NCBI RefSeq assembly: GCF_003850345.1
Contig: NZ_CP027707.1
Span: forward strand, 3,286,001-3,350,000
Direction of reading: 5' to 3'
Length of the DNA: 64,000 nt
Source of the DNA: Pseudomonas chlororaphis subsp. piscium
GTDB lineage: Bacteria; Pseudomonadota; Gammaproteobacteria; Pseudomonadales; Pseudomonadaceae
The notes under the pieces were generated by a model, which worked only from the letters and a program-made list of their open reading frames with translations, did not search any database and was not told where the DNA came from. This document shows positions 46,852 to 57,487 of this stretch, in pieces. Position 1 is the first letter of the stretch. Every line of letters begins with the position of its first letter. A program made the position numbers and the translations under genes.

Positions 46852-47673
46852 ATGGCAAAAAACAACAAGGGCGCCGCCAAGGGTGCTGCCGTTGAGCATG
46901 CGAAACTGACAAAAAAAGACTATGAGGACCAGTTGCGCCGCTTGCATGTGGAGCTGGTCAAGCTGCAGGAGTGGGTGCGCGAAAAGGGCATCAAGATCTG
47001 CATCGTCTTCGAGGGGCGCGACGGCGCCGGCAAGGGCGGGACCATCAAGGCCCTGACCGAGCGCCTGAGCACGCGGGTGTTCCGGGTGGTGGCGCTGCCG
47101 GCGCCGACCGACCGCGAGAAAAGCCAGATGTACCTGCAGCGCTACCTGCCGCACCTGCCCGCGGCGGGCGAAGTGGTGATCTTCGACCGCAGCTGGTACA
47201 ACCGCGCGGGCGTCGAGCGGGTGATGGGGTTCTGCAGCGAAGAGCAGGCGGTCGCCTTCCTCAAGGCGGTGCCGCTGGTGGAGCGGGCGATCGTCGACTC
47301 GGGCGTGATCCTGCTCAAGTATTGGCTGGAGGTCAGCCCGGAAGAGCAGACCCGCCGGCTCGAAGCGCGGATCAAGGACGGACGCAAGATCTGGAAGCTG
47401 ACGCCCATGGACGTCAAGTCATACAGCCGCTGGTATGACTACTCCCGCGCCCGCGACGAGATGTTCAAGGCCACCGACACCGAACATGGGCCCTGGCTGG
47501 TGGCCGACTCCAACGACAAGCGCCGCGCGCGCCTGAATATCATCTCCGACCTGCTCAGCCGCATTCCCTACAAGGACGTGCCACGGGAGCCAGTGGTGTT
47601 GCCCAAACGCCAGAAGCCGGGCGGCTATCGGGCGTCGGACCATCCGCTGCGGCGGGTTCCGGAGAAGTTCTGA
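46852..47673 (+). CDS. ppk2: Polyphosphate kinase 2 (PPK2 family)
   Basis: A 273-residue PPK2-family protein. Walker A is GRDGAGKGG (residues 55-63), and the FDRSWYNRAGVERVMGF block at 111-127 holds the Walker B aspartate. A lid region with RIKDGRKIWKLTPMDVKS follows. It phosphorylates nucleoside mono- or diphosphates using polyphosphate in the cytoplasm; length and motifs fit the single-domain class. The gene stands alone, 123 bases after the GGT-like gene and 49 bases before the SulP transporter. Confidence 0.93.
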   Translation: MAKNNKGAAKGAAVEHAKLTKKDYEDQLRRLHVELVKLQEWVREKGIKICIVFEGRDGAGKGGTIKALTERLSTRVFRVVALPAPTDREKSQMYLQRYLPHLPAAGEVVIFDRSWYNRAGVERVMGFCSEEQAVAFLKAVPLVERAIVDSGVILLKYWLEVSPEEQTRRLEARIKDGRKIWKLTPMDVKSYSRWYDYSRARDEMFKATDTEHGPWLVADSNDKRRARLNIISDLLSRIPYKDVPREPVVLPKRQKPGGYRASDHPLRRVPEKF

Positions 47674-47722
47674 GCGGCACCTGTAAGCCAACCTGCGCAG
47701 TACAGCAAAGGACCCGCGTCCC

Positions 47723-49507
<1,785 letters not shown>

Positions 49508-49539
49508 GGCGCGGCGGCAGCGCCATTCAGGTCACGGCC

Positions 49540-49920
49540 TCAGGCAGGGCCGGGGTGCAGATAGAAGACTTTACTGATCACTGTCCACTGCCCATCGATC
49601 TTCAGCAGATTGAGGAAGTCGGTAAACCTGTGGCCATCGACGTTATCCAGGTCGAGACGGACGCTGGCGGCGTTGCCGACGATATCGACGCGGGTGACGC
49701 TGGATTGCAGATCGGGGGAGGCCGGGAACCGATCGATGTCATCATACAACTGTTGGATATCCGGCCCGAAAAACTCAGTGCCGTTGAGGCCGTAAATCGT
49801 TGCCTGCTCATGAAACGCAGGCTTCATCGCCTCGCTGCTGGCCAGCCTGTTGCCTGCGATGTAGTGGCCGAGGGTGTCGATGATCCCTTGGTACTCCTGG
49901 ATATGGCTTGGGTGGCTCAT
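49540..49920 (-). CDS. NTF2-like (SnoaL-fold) protein
   Basis: A 126-residue protein starting at the ATG at 49920, six bases after GGAG; an upstream in-frame ATG at 49953 is not near a ribosome site. The pattern IIDTLGHYIAGNRLASSEAMKPAFHEQATIYGLNG, then a central DIQQLYDDIDRF and a final FTDFLNLLKIDGQWTVISKVFYLHP, matches the lumazine-binding/SnoaL-like branch. It is convergent with the SulP gene and lies 29 bases downstream of the alcohol dehydrogenase, with which it may be co-transcribed. Confidence 0.82.
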   Translation of the reverse strand: MSHPSHIQEYQGIIDTLGHYIAGNRLASSEAMKPAFHEQATIYGLNGTEFFGPDIQQLYDDIDRFPASPDLQSSVTRVDIVGNAASVRLDLDNVDGHRFTDFLNLLKIDGQWTVISKVFYLHPGPA

Positions 49921-49949
49921 GCCTGACTCCTTGCAAGGTTGATTGGCGT

Positions 49950-51077
49950 TCACTCCATCAGCAGCACGGGCTTGATGGTGGCCCCCGATTTCATGTCGGC
50001 AATGGCGTTTTCTATCTCATCGAGGCGGTAGTGCCGGATCAGGCGGTCGATGGGGAACAGGCCATCGCGGAATAGCTTGACCAGTTGCGGCAGGAACTTT
50101 TTGGGTTGGCTGTCGCCTTGCAGGATCCCGCGCACGGTGCGCCCGAACAGCAAGTGGGTCATGTCCAGGCTGACCTCGGCGCCGGGCTTGGAACCGCCGA
50201 TCAGGCCGCATATGCCTCGCGCCTGGAGCATCTGGAAAATCGACTGCAACACCGCGGGATGGCCGGTGGTGTCCAGCCCATAACGCACGCCGCCGGGGCA
50301 GAGCGCCAATACCGCTGGCAGCGGGTCGCTATCGGAAGAGTCGAAGACATGGGTGGCCCCCAGTTCCCGGGCCAGCGCCAGGCGCTCAGGCACCCTGTCG
50401 ATCACGATAATCGGATGGCAATGGCTGATCGCCGCGGCCATCACCGCGGCGAGGCCGACATTGCCGGCGCCGGTAATCACCAGGGAGCTGCCGACCTCAG
50501 GCCGCAACGTATTGAGAATCGCCCCGGCGCCGGTCTGGAAGCCACACCCCAGGGGCGCCAGCATCTTCAGGTCGAGATCGGCGTCGACCACCACCACGTT
50601 GTCCTCGGTGGCAATGGCGTGGGTCGCCAGTGCCGACTGATTGAAGAAGGCGCCATTGATCCGCTCCACGCTGCCCGACGGCAGGCGCTTCAACAGCGGC
50701 GCCGGCACGTCCCAGGCCTTGCCGGAATAACGCATGCCGGAAAAATTCATCTGCATGTGGTGCCAGCAATAGGCCTTTGCCCCTTCCACGCAACTGGGGC
50801 AGCTGCCACAGGCGGAGAACGACATCAGTACATGATCCCCCGGCTTGACCGACTTCACCCCAAGCCCCACGGCCTCGACTATGCCCGCGCCTTCATGGCC
50901 GAGCACCACGGGCAAGGGGGTAGGGTAGAACTGGTCGCGGATGATCAGGTCGGTGTGACAGATGCCACAGGCAAGGATCCTGACCAGGACCTCGCCCTCC
51001 AGGGGCGCTTCTAGTTCCAGGTCTTCGATCAGGAAAGGTCCGCCAGACTCGCGAACAACAGCAGCCTTGATGTGCAT
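49950..51077 (-). CDS. Zinc-dependent alcohol dehydrogenase (MDR, aryl/allyl alcohol type)
   Basis: A 375-residue medium-chain dehydrogenase. The catalytic zinc ligands are in CGICHTD (Cys37) and GHEGAG, and the structural zinc cysteines are in CGSCPSC...C near residue 92. The Rossmann loop is TGAGNVGLAA. The pattern and length resemble benzyl alcohol dehydrogenase XylB and related aryl-alcohol dehydrogenases. It oxidises primary alcohols to aldehydes with NAD. It precedes the NTF2-like gene in the same direction and is separated from the methyltransferase gene by 269 bases with no visible gene. Confidence 0.9.
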   Translation of the reverse strand: MHIKAAVVRESGGPFLIEDLELEAPLEGEVLVRILACGICHTDLIIRDQFYPTPLPVVLGHEGAGIVEAVGLGVKSVKPGDHVLMSFSACGSCPSCVEGAKAYCWHHMQMNFSGMRYSGKAWDVPAPLLKRLPSGSVERINGAFFNQSALATHAIATEDNVVVVDADLDLKMLAPLGCGFQTGAGAILNTLRPEVGSSLVITGAGNVGLAAVMAAAISHCHPIIVIDRVPERLALARELGATHVFDSSDSDPLPAVLALCPGGVRYGLDTTGHPAVLQSIFQMLQARGICGLIGGSKPGAEVSLDMTHLLFGRTVRGILQGDSQPKKFLPQLVKLFRDGLFPIDRLIRHYRLDEIENAIADMKSGATIKPVLLME

Positions 51078-51346
51078 GGTGGAAGTCTCTGCCTTGATTT
51101 TCGGGGAGCTCAGGGATGTCCAGGCGATGCGGCCGGTGGTTTGTCCAGCGCTGCAAGCCGGGTCGATGGAGCGGGATTATCGAAGGGCCAGGCGGGCCCG
51201 AATAATGGTATTTGGCGATCCATCCATGCCAGATCGGGTATAGGGCCAGCCTTTGGCGAGCATTGCGTGAGATGGGGAGGGCGATACGGGACGGCAGTAG
51301 GCGAATCTGCCGCGTCGCGGGCGGCAGATCTTCATGGTTACGGGAC

Positions 51347-52006
51347 TCAGCCGAGCCGCATCGACAGCTCCACGTCGTCGCCGAAGGGCACGGACAGGTA
51401 GCCGCTGCCGGGCGAGCGGACACGTGCCAGGTAGTCCGGGCAGTAGTCCGTGTTGTCGGCGACGATCAGCGCGCCCGGCCGCAGGCGGCTTTCGACCAGG
51501 GCCAGGATGTCGGCATACAGCGCCTTGGCGCCGTCGAGCAGCAGCAGGTCGATGGACTCGGGAAGGTCGACCGCCAGGGTCTTCAACGCGTCGCCCTCGC
51601 GGATTTCCACCAGGTCAGCCAGGCCGCCTTCGAGCAGGTGCTGGCGCGCCCGTTCCACCTTGGATGCCTCGAACTCGCTGCCGATCAGGCGGCCGCCGCC
51701 GTTGTCGCGGATGGCCGCCGCCAGGTGCAGGGTCGAGATGCCGAACGAGGTGCCGAATTCGACGATGTGTCGGGCCCGGGTGCTGCGCGCCAGCATGTAC
51801 AGCAGCCCGCCGGTCTCGCGCGAAACCGGCAGCCAGAGGTCCTTCAGGCGGCCATAGAAATCCAGGTATTCGGTCTTGCTGTGCATCAGGCGCTTGCGTT
51901 CCTCGCGGGGGATGCCGGCGACGGCCGGGCTGGTCGCCGTATCGGCCTGCTCGAACAGGCGATCGAGCAAGGGTGCGAGTGGGGAGGTAGTCAGTGTGGT
52001 GGTCAT
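51347..52006 (-). CDS. Class I SAM-dependent O-methyltransferase
   Basis: A 219-residue methyltransferase of the O-methyltransferase family 3 (catechol OMT-like). The SAM-binding loop is HIVEFGTSFGIST near residue 80, and the acidic motif LIGSEFEASK follows. A LLLLDGAKALYADILALVESRLRPGALIVADN segment is the metal-site region. Substrates of this group are often catechols or caffeoyl compounds. It is divergent from a TetR regulator, with a strong palindrome in the 128-base gap, so induction by the regulator's ligand is likely. Confidence 0.87.
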   Translation of the reverse strand: MTTTLTTSPLAPLLDRLFEQADTATSPAVAGIPREERKRLMHSKTEYLDFYGRLKDLWLPVSRETGGLLYMLARSTRARHIVEFGTSFGISTLHLAAAIRDNGGGRLIGSEFEASKVERARQHLLEGGLADLVEIREGDALKTLAVDLPESIDLLLLDGAKALYADILALVESRLRPGALIVADNTDYCPDYLARVRSPGSGYLSVPFGDDVELSMRLG

Positions 52007-52048
52007 GGGGCATCCCTTCCGAAATTGACGCCTGGCGGCGCGTGGCTA

Positions 52049-52072
52049 AAATGCGATCAATTCGTCGCATTT
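52049..52072. promoter_or_regulatory. Palindromic operator between O-methyltransferase and TetR genes
   Basis: AAATGCGA (52049-52056) and TCGCATTT (52065-52072) form a perfect 8-bp inverted repeat around 8 bases. The position, between the divergent methyltransferase and TetR genes, and the symmetry fit a TetR-family operator controlling both. Confidence 0.75.
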
Positions 52073-52134
52073 AGAGGATATGAGCAAGTGACTGCATCCG
52101 CTATTCGCATTGGCTCCGGCCCTGTCAGGCCCTC

Positions 52135-52773
52135 ATGAGCAACCGCCGAACCCCGCAGGTTTCCTCGCGAAAAGCGCCTAAACAGGCCCGCTCGACGGAG
52201 CTGGTCGCGGCGATTCTGCAAGCCGCTACTCAGGTTTTGGCCAAGGAAGGCGCGCAGCGTTTCACTACGGCGCGGGTGGCCGAAAAGGCCGGCGTCAGCA
52301 TCGGCTCGCTGTACCAATACTTCCCGAACAAGGCGGCGATTCTGTTCCGGCTGCAAAGCGATGAGTGGCAACAGACCACGCAGATGCTGCGCAGCATTCT
52401 CGAAGACCTTGGCAAAGCCCCACTGGAACGGCTGCGCATCTTGGTCCAGGTGTTTATCCAGTCCGAATGCGAGGAGGCCAGGATGCGCGTGGCGCTCAAC
52501 GACGCCGCGCCGTTGTATCGTCACGCCCCCGAAGCGCAGGCCGTCAAGGCGCAGGGCGAGAGGATTTTCCAGGCTTTCATGGAGGAGGCGCTGCCCGACG
52601 CGTCACCGGCAATCCGAGCCCTGGCCGCCGACTTGATTACCAGCACGCTCAGCAGCGCGGGCAAGGAGTTTTCAGAAAGCCCGCGTACCGCCGCAGAGAT
52701 CGAGACCTACGCCGACGCGATGGCAGACATGTTCTGCGCCTACCTCACGCAATTGGCGCACCGCCATGGCTGA
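52135..52773 (+). CDS. TetR-family transcriptional regulator
   Basis: A 212-residue repressor. The helix-turn-helix is RFTTARVAEKAGVSIGSLYQYFPNKAAIL near residues 43-71. The C-terminal all-helical domain carries the variable ligand pocket and has a YRHAPEAQAVKAQGERIF segment seen in AcrR-like members. It is divergent from the O-methyltransferase gene and probably binds the palindrome at 52049-52072 to regulate both. No other target gene is adjacent on the right. Confidence 0.92.
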   Translation: MSNRRTPQVSSRKAPKQARSTELVAAILQAATQVLAKEGAQRFTTARVAEKAGVSIGSLYQYFPNKAAILFRLQSDEWQQTTQMLRSILEDLGKAPLERLRILVQVFIQSECEEARMRVALNDAAPLYRHAPEAQAVKAQGERIFQAFMEEALPDASPAIRALAADLITSTLSSAGKEFSESPRTAAEIETYADAMADMFCAYLTQLAHRHG

Positions 52774-52846
52774 CCGGTAAAGGCCGCGAGGTTGTCGGGT
52801 ACCAGGGACGTCCTTCGATGCCGGTCAGGCGCGCGGGGGAATACTT

Positions 52847-53779
52847 TTATCCAGCCGTCAACACCTCTGGCGACACCACCCATACGCTGCAAGGCATCTT
52901 GTACAGCAACTGCTCCGCCGTGCTGCCGATCAGGCGCCCCAAGCCACCACGATGGCCGATCCGGCCCATGACAATCACGTCGATGTCATGGGTTTCGGCG
53001 TAGCTGGCAAGGACCTTGGCCGGGTTGCCCATGATCATGTGCTGGCGTTCCGCTGGAATGCCGTTGCGTCCGGCCAGTGCGTTGAGGGCAGCGCCCTGTG
53101 CGTCGAACAGGGTCTTGGCTTTGCTTGAGGAGAAGAACGTCGAGCTCTGGTCGAAATTGAATTCGTCCGCGCCGATAGAAGACAGGTCATGGGCATAGAC
53201 CACCTCGAGTTCGGCGTTACAGGCACTGGCCAGTTTTGTCGCCTCATGCAGTATCCGGTCGTTGAAGTCCTGGTACTGGTCATCGCGATGGAATGGGTCG
53301 ACCGCCGCGACGATCCTGCGGGGCAGCGCATGCTGCAGGTGGCTGACAAAATGCAGGGGCACCGGGCATTCGCGCAGCAAGTGGATATCCAGGGGGGTGA
53401 AAAACACCCTCGACAGCAGCGATTGGTGCTCCAGGGCCTTGATCAGCAGGGCCATGGGCTGTTCTTTGAGGTGCGTCAGGATTTCTTGCAGCGGGTTTTG
53501 CACCCACACCACTTCAGTGGTGACGGTGACACCCAGTTTGCGCATCGGGCGGGCCTGCTCTTCAAGCCATTGGCGATGGCGCTCGACGTAGCCTAGGCGC
53601 ATTTGCTCCAGGGCCTGTTCGTTGACTAGGCTGGCCGTGGCCAAACCCTCCAGGTAGTCGAAGGCCACGATGTGCAGTGCCGCGCCTTCGGCCCTGGCCA
53701 GCGCGGCGGCCCGATCGAAGGCCGGGCTGTTTTCCATCAGCGGCGAGGCGACCAGCATGAAGCGTGATTGCTCGGACAT
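52847..53779 (-). CDS. Tandem-domain universal stress protein
   Basis: A 310-residue protein with two Usp domains (about 1-150 and 165-305). The second has the ATP-binding-type GNPAKVLASYAETHDIDVIVMGRIGHRGGLGRLIGSTAEQLLYKMPCSVWVV. The first domain lacks this glycine-rich loop. The start is the ATG at 53779 behind GGGAGA; an upstream ATG at 53815 lacks one. It is divergent from a second two-domain Usp, and an Anr/Fnr box lies 93 bases upstream of its start, so expression under low oxygen is expected, as known for several Pseudomonas Usp genes. Confidence 0.9.
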   Translation of the reverse strand: MSEQSRFMLVASPLMENSPAFDRAAALARAEGAALHIVAFDYLEGLATASLVNEQALEQMRLGYVERHRQWLEEQARPMRKLGVTVTTEVVWVQNPLQEILTHLKEQPMALLIKALEHQSLLSRVFFTPLDIHLLRECPVPLHFVSHLQHALPRRIVAAVDPFHRDDQYQDFNDRILHEATKLASACNAELEVVYAHDLSSIGADEFNFDQSSTFFSSSKAKTLFDAQGAALNALAGRNGIPAERQHMIMGNPAKVLASYAETHDIDVIVMGRIGHRGGLGRLIGSTAEQLLYKMPCSVWVVSPEVLTAG

Positions 53780-53871
53780 GACAAATCTCCCGTGGGTAAT
53801 GGCAGGCAACGGCAACGCGTCTGTGGCCGTGAAACCTTGCTGCGATCCTGCCTCTGGCCGGTGGTGTGCGT

Positions 53872-53885
53872 TTGATCTGTATCAA
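53872..53885. promoter_or_regulatory. Anr/Fnr box
   Basis: TTGAT-CTGT-ATCAA is a perfect match to the Anr/Fnr consensus TTGAT-N4-ATCAA. It lies between two divergent universal stress protein genes, 93 bases from the start codon of the left one and about 205 from the right one. Confidence 0.85.
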
Positions 53886-54090
53886 GCCGTCCGGTCGTGG
53901 AGCAGGCCAACTGACGTATGGTCAGCCGCGAGGGGGCCCATTGATGAATTATTGATCATGTCGGCGCATTGCGCGGGGATCTGACATGGATCAGCACCCT
54001 GGAGGCGCTAAGGGAGGAATCTGGATTGACGCGGATGCCTGTATCAATGGGCGTCTGGCGCCGAAGGCCCACCTGTCTGGAGGTTAGATC

Positions 54091-54981
54091 ATGAGCCAGT
54101 ATCAACGGTTGCTGCTGATCATCAACCCGGCTCAACGCCATGCCCACGCCATAGGACACGCCGCCGCCCTGGCCCAGGCCAGCGGTGCGAGCCTGCATAT
54201 CGCGGCCTTGCTGAGGTCTCTGGATATTCTGTCGTTGCTTGAAGAGGGCGACCGCAAACAAGCCCGGGAAAGTTACCTGCAGGACCAGCGCGACTGGCTC
54301 GAGGCCCAGGTAGAAGACCTGCATGGCAAGGGGCTTGCCGTGACAACGGAGGTGGCATGGGTCGATGACATGGAGCAAGACATCCTCGACCATGTCGTGG
54401 AAATGCAACCCGACCTGCTGATCAAGCAGATACAGCATGAGCCGAAGCTCAAGCGCGCGTTCTTCACCCCTCTGGACTGGCACTTGCTGCGCCACTGCCC
54501 GATACCGGTCTATCTGATTGGCGGGAATGGCTACGCCTTGCCCCGCAAGATCGTGGCAGCGGTCGAGGTGTCGGATACCGAGCCTGCGGACAACGACCTC
54601 AATGAGCGGATCATCCATCAGGCCGCCGGCCTGGCATTGCAGTGCGATGCCGAGCTGCACCTGCTGTATGCCTGTGATATTTCCGCGGCCTTTCTGGCGG
54701 ATATGGGCGGCGTCGACCTGACCCTGGCGGGTCTTACCAGGGAGTTGCACGAGGATCTGGAGCAATCTTTCCTCAGGCTGGCCGAGCGTTTTGGCGTGCC
54801 GGCCGAGTGTCGACACTTCATCAGGGGGCAACCCGTCTCGGTGCTGAGCGAGTTTGCCCACGCCCAGGATGTGGATGTGATCGTGATGGGCAGAAACCAG
54901 TCCCGTGGGCTGGCCAAGCTATTGGGCAGCACCACCGAACATATTCTGTATCAGGCGTCTTGCAGCGTTCTGGCGGTCTAG
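54091..54981 (+). CDS. Tandem-domain universal stress protein
   Basis: A 296-residue protein with two Usp domains. The second domain holds the GQPVSVLSEFAHAQDVDVIVMGRNQSRGLAKLLGSTTEHILYQASCSVLAV nucleotide-binding motif; the first begins with YQRLLLIINPAQRHAHAIGHAAALAQASGASLHIAAL. The ATG at 54091 follows GGAGG. It is related to the divergent gene at 52847, and the pair probably arose by duplication. It may be controlled by the same Anr box or by separate half-sites (TTGAT at 53941 and later). Confidence 0.9.
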   Translation: MSQYQRLLLIINPAQRHAHAIGHAAALAQASGASLHIAALLRSLDILSLLEEGDRKQARESYLQDQRDWLEAQVEDLHGKGLAVTTEVAWVDDMEQDILDHVVEMQPDLLIKQIQHEPKLKRAFFTPLDWHLLRHCPIPVYLIGGNGYALPRKIVAAVEVSDTEPADNDLNERIIHQAAGLALQCDAELHLLYACDISAAFLADMGGVDLTLAGLTRELHEDLEQSFLRLAERFGVPAECRHFIRGQPVSVLSEFAHAQDVDVIVMGRNQSRGLAKLLGSTTEHILYQASCSVLAV

Positions 54982-55012
54982 GGGAGGTCGGTATGGCCGG
55001 CCCCGGACTGAC

Positions 55013-56041
55013 TCAAAGTGCCGCCACGGAGTCGAGTTGCTCGCGGGCCTGCTTGGCATTCGAAATGTCGACGGCGCGGGGCAGGGCGACCCCGTTCTTG
55101 GCGGCGAGGATCTCGGCCATGACGCTCACGGCGATCTCGGCGGGCGTCTTGCTGCCGATGTAGATACCGATCGGGCCGTGCAGGCGCTGGAGCGAGGCTT
55201 GGCTCTCGCCGAAGTGCTCGATCAGGCGTTCGCGGCGTTGCAGGCTGTTGCGCCGCGAACCTATCGCGCCGATGTAGAAGGCCGGGCTGTGCAGTGCCTC
55301 GAGCAGGGCCAGGTCGTCGAGCTTGGGGTCATGGCTGACGGCGACAATGCAACTGCGCAGGTCCGGGGCGAAGGCCCGGACCACGTCGTCCGGCATGCCG
55401 ACCAACTGCTCCACGCCCGCGATGCTCCAACCGCCGATGTATTCGGGGCGGGGGTCGCAGACCGCGACCCGGAAACCGTTGAACAGCGCCATGGTCGCCA
55501 GGTACTCGGCCAATGCGCCAGCCCCGATCAGCAGCAAGCGGTAGCCGGGGCCCAGGGTGTTGACCATCTGTTGGCCATCGAAGACGAACTGCTCCGGCGC
55601 GTTGCTGGTGGCCAGGGCCACCTGGCCACTGCCCAGGTCCAGGCTGCGGCGCACCAGGTGGCCGGCGTTGAGCTGGGCCAGCAGCCGTTCGAGGGCAGGC
55701 CTCGATGGCGTGAATTCGAGGATCAGTTCCAGCGTGCCGCCACAGGGCAGGCCGAAGCGGTGGGCTTCGTCGGCGCTGATGCCATAACGCACCACCTGTG
55801 GCGGCCCGTCCGGCAGGCCGTTGCCACTGTAGGCGCTGGTGTAGCGGTGGATCAGATCGTCCTCGATGCAACCGCCCGACACGCTGCCCACCACCCGACC
55901 GTCGCCGCGCAGGGCCATCATCGAACCCACGGGGCGGGGCGAGGAGCCCCAGGTGCGGGCCACGGTGGCGAGCAGGACCCGTTGGCCGGCCTGGAGCCAG
56001 TCATGGGCGGTGCTCAGGACCAGTAGATCGATGCTTTCCAT
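55013..56041 (-). CDS. xdhC: XdhC-family molybdenum cofactor maturation protein
   Basis: A 342-residue XdhC/CoxI-like protein. The N-terminal domain has VLLATVARTWGSSPRPVGSMMAL and VGSVSGGCIEDDLI, and the C-terminal Rossmann domain has LLLIGAGALAEYLA and YIGAIGSRRNSLQRRERL. XdhC inserts sulfurated molybdenum cofactor into xanthine oxidase-family enzymes. It is the last gene downstream of the molybdenum hydroxylase and cytochrome genes, 77 bases after the cytochrome c, and so most likely matures that enzyme. Confidence 0.92.
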   Translation of the reverse strand: MESIDLLVLSTAHDWLQAGQRVLLATVARTWGSSPRPVGSMMALRGDGRVVGSVSGGCIEDDLIHRYTSAYSGNGLPDGPPQVVRYGISADEAHRFGLPCGGTLELILEFTPSRPALERLLAQLNAGHLVRRSLDLGSGQVALATSNAPEQFVFDGQQMVNTLGPGYRLLLIGAGALAEYLATMALFNGFRVAVCDPRPEYIGGWSIAGVEQLVGMPDDVVRAFAPDLRSCIVAVSHDPKLDDLALLEALHSPAFYIGAIGSRRNSLQRRERLIEHFGESQASLQRLHGPIGIYIGSKTPAEIAVSVMAEILAAKNGVALPRAVDISNAKQAREQLDSVAAL

Positions 56042-56118
56042 GGGGACCTCGGTTGTTCATGGGAGGGGCTGCCGGCAAATCCGATCCTGGAGGAGGGGAT
56101 CGCCTGCAGCCCTTCTTT

Positions 56119-57471
56119 TCAGCGCATGTGCAGGACGATCGGGCTGCTGCTGGCCGGGTCGGTATGCCCGCGCAGCTTGCCGACCGCTTGTGCATCGACC
56201 GCGCTACCCTGGTTGCCCCAGGTGCCGCGCACGAAGGTCAGGACCTCGGCGATTTCCCGGTCCGACAACTGCTCGCGAAAGGCCGGCATGCGGTAGGCGT
56301 CCGGCACGCCGGCGCTGACGATGCGCTGCGAGCCGTTGAGGGTGATGTTGATCGCCGACGCGTTTTCCTTGGCCAGTGCCGAGGTGGCGCCGGCCAGGGG
56401 CGGCATCCACTCGGCCTGGCCCTGACCGTCCAGGCCATGACAGGAAGCGCAGCGGGTCACGTAGGTATGGGCTCCGGGGCTGTCCACTCGGGTGGCGGCG
56501 GACACGGCCTGGTACTGCCAGGGCGTGCCGTCGCGCTGCGGGTCGCCGGGCAGCGACTTGAGGTAGCGGGCGATCGCGGCCAGGTCCTCGTCGGCCATGA
56601 ACTGGGTGGAGTTGTTGAAGGCTTCGGTCATCGAGCCGTAGACCACCGCATGCTTGTTGCGCCCGGTCTTGAGGAACTGCACGATTTCCGGCTCGCTCCA
56701 GCGTCCCAGCCCGGTGTTGGGGTCCTGGCGCAGGCTTGGCGCGTACCAGCCGTCGAGCAGGGCGCCAGCGAGGAATGGCGCGCCGGACTCGTCCAGGGCT
56801 TTCTCGTTGAACGCCAGGCCGCGCGGGGTGTGACAGCTGCCGCAGTGGCCCGGTCCCTGGACGATGTAGGCGCCGCGGTTCCACAGCGCGTCCTCGGCGG
56901 GCTTGGCCGCGTAGGGCGTGCTCGGGGCGAACAGACCGTTCCACAGCGCGATGGGCCAGCGCATATTGAGCGGCCAGGGAATATCGCTGGGGACGTTGGG
57001 CTGGTTGGCCGGTTGCACGCCTTTCATGAAGAACGCGTACAGCGCGCGCATGTCATCGTCGCTGAGCTTGACGTAGGACGGGTAGGGCATGGCCGGGTAG
57101 AGCCGCCGGCCGCCCGGCGCGACGCCATGGCGCACGGCGCGGTCGAAGTCGGCCAGGCTGTAGGCGCCGATGCCGGTGTCCCGGTCGGGGGTGACGTTGG
57201 TGGCGTGGATGGCCCCCAGCGGCGTGGCCATTTCCAGGCCGCCGGCGAAGGGCGTCTTGCCTGGCAGGCTGTGGCAGGCCACGCAGTCGCTGACCCGGGC
57301 GACGTACTCGCCGCGGCTCACCAGTGCGGGGTTGAAGCTGCTCGCTGCGGCCTGTTCCTGTTCAAAGGGCGAGGCAGGCTGGCGGGTCACATACCAGGCC
57401 AGCAGGCCTGCCGCGACCAGGCACGGCAAGGCCAGCCAGCCTGCGGTTCTTGCGAATCGGCTGTTATTCAT
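56119..57471 (-). CDS. Tri-heme membrane-anchored cytochrome c
   Basis: A 450-residue protein with an N-terminal signal anchor (about residues 10-28) and three c-type heme motifs: CVACH at 63-67, CGSCH at 210-214 and CASCH at 341-345. The layout is that of the cytochrome c subunit of membrane alcohol and aldehyde dehydrogenases. It begins 16 bases after the molybdenum hydroxylase large subunit gene and would take electrons from it to the respiratory chain on the periplasmic side. Confidence 0.93.
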   Translation of the reverse strand: MNNSRFARTAGWLALPCLVAAGLLAWYVTRQPASPFEQEQAAASSFNPALVSRGEYVARVSDCVACHSLPGKTPFAGGLEMATPLGAIHATNVTPDRDTGIGAYSLADFDRAVRHGVAPGGRRLYPAMPYPSYVKLSDDDMRALYAFFMKGVQPANQPNVPSDIPWPLNMRWPIALWNGLFAPSTPYAAKPAEDALWNRGAYIVQGPGHCGSCHTPRGLAFNEKALDESGAPFLAGALLDGWYAPSLRQDPNTGLGRWSEPEIVQFLKTGRNKHAVVYGSMTEAFNNSTQFMADEDLAAIARYLKSLPGDPQRDGTPWQYQAVSAATRVDSPGAHTYVTRCASCHGLDGQGQAEWMPPLAGATSALAKENASAINITLNGSQRIVSAGVPDAYRMPAFREQLSDREIAEVLTFVRGTWGNQGSAVDAQAVGKLRGHTDPASSSPIVLHMR

Positions 57472-57487
57472 GTGCAGTCCTTGTCGG

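Noticed and set aside
53941..53957. Second Anr-like site (TTGATGAATTATTGATC)
   Set aside because: It has two TTGAT half-sites in the same orientation rather than the inverted TTGAT-N4-ATCAA arrangement.
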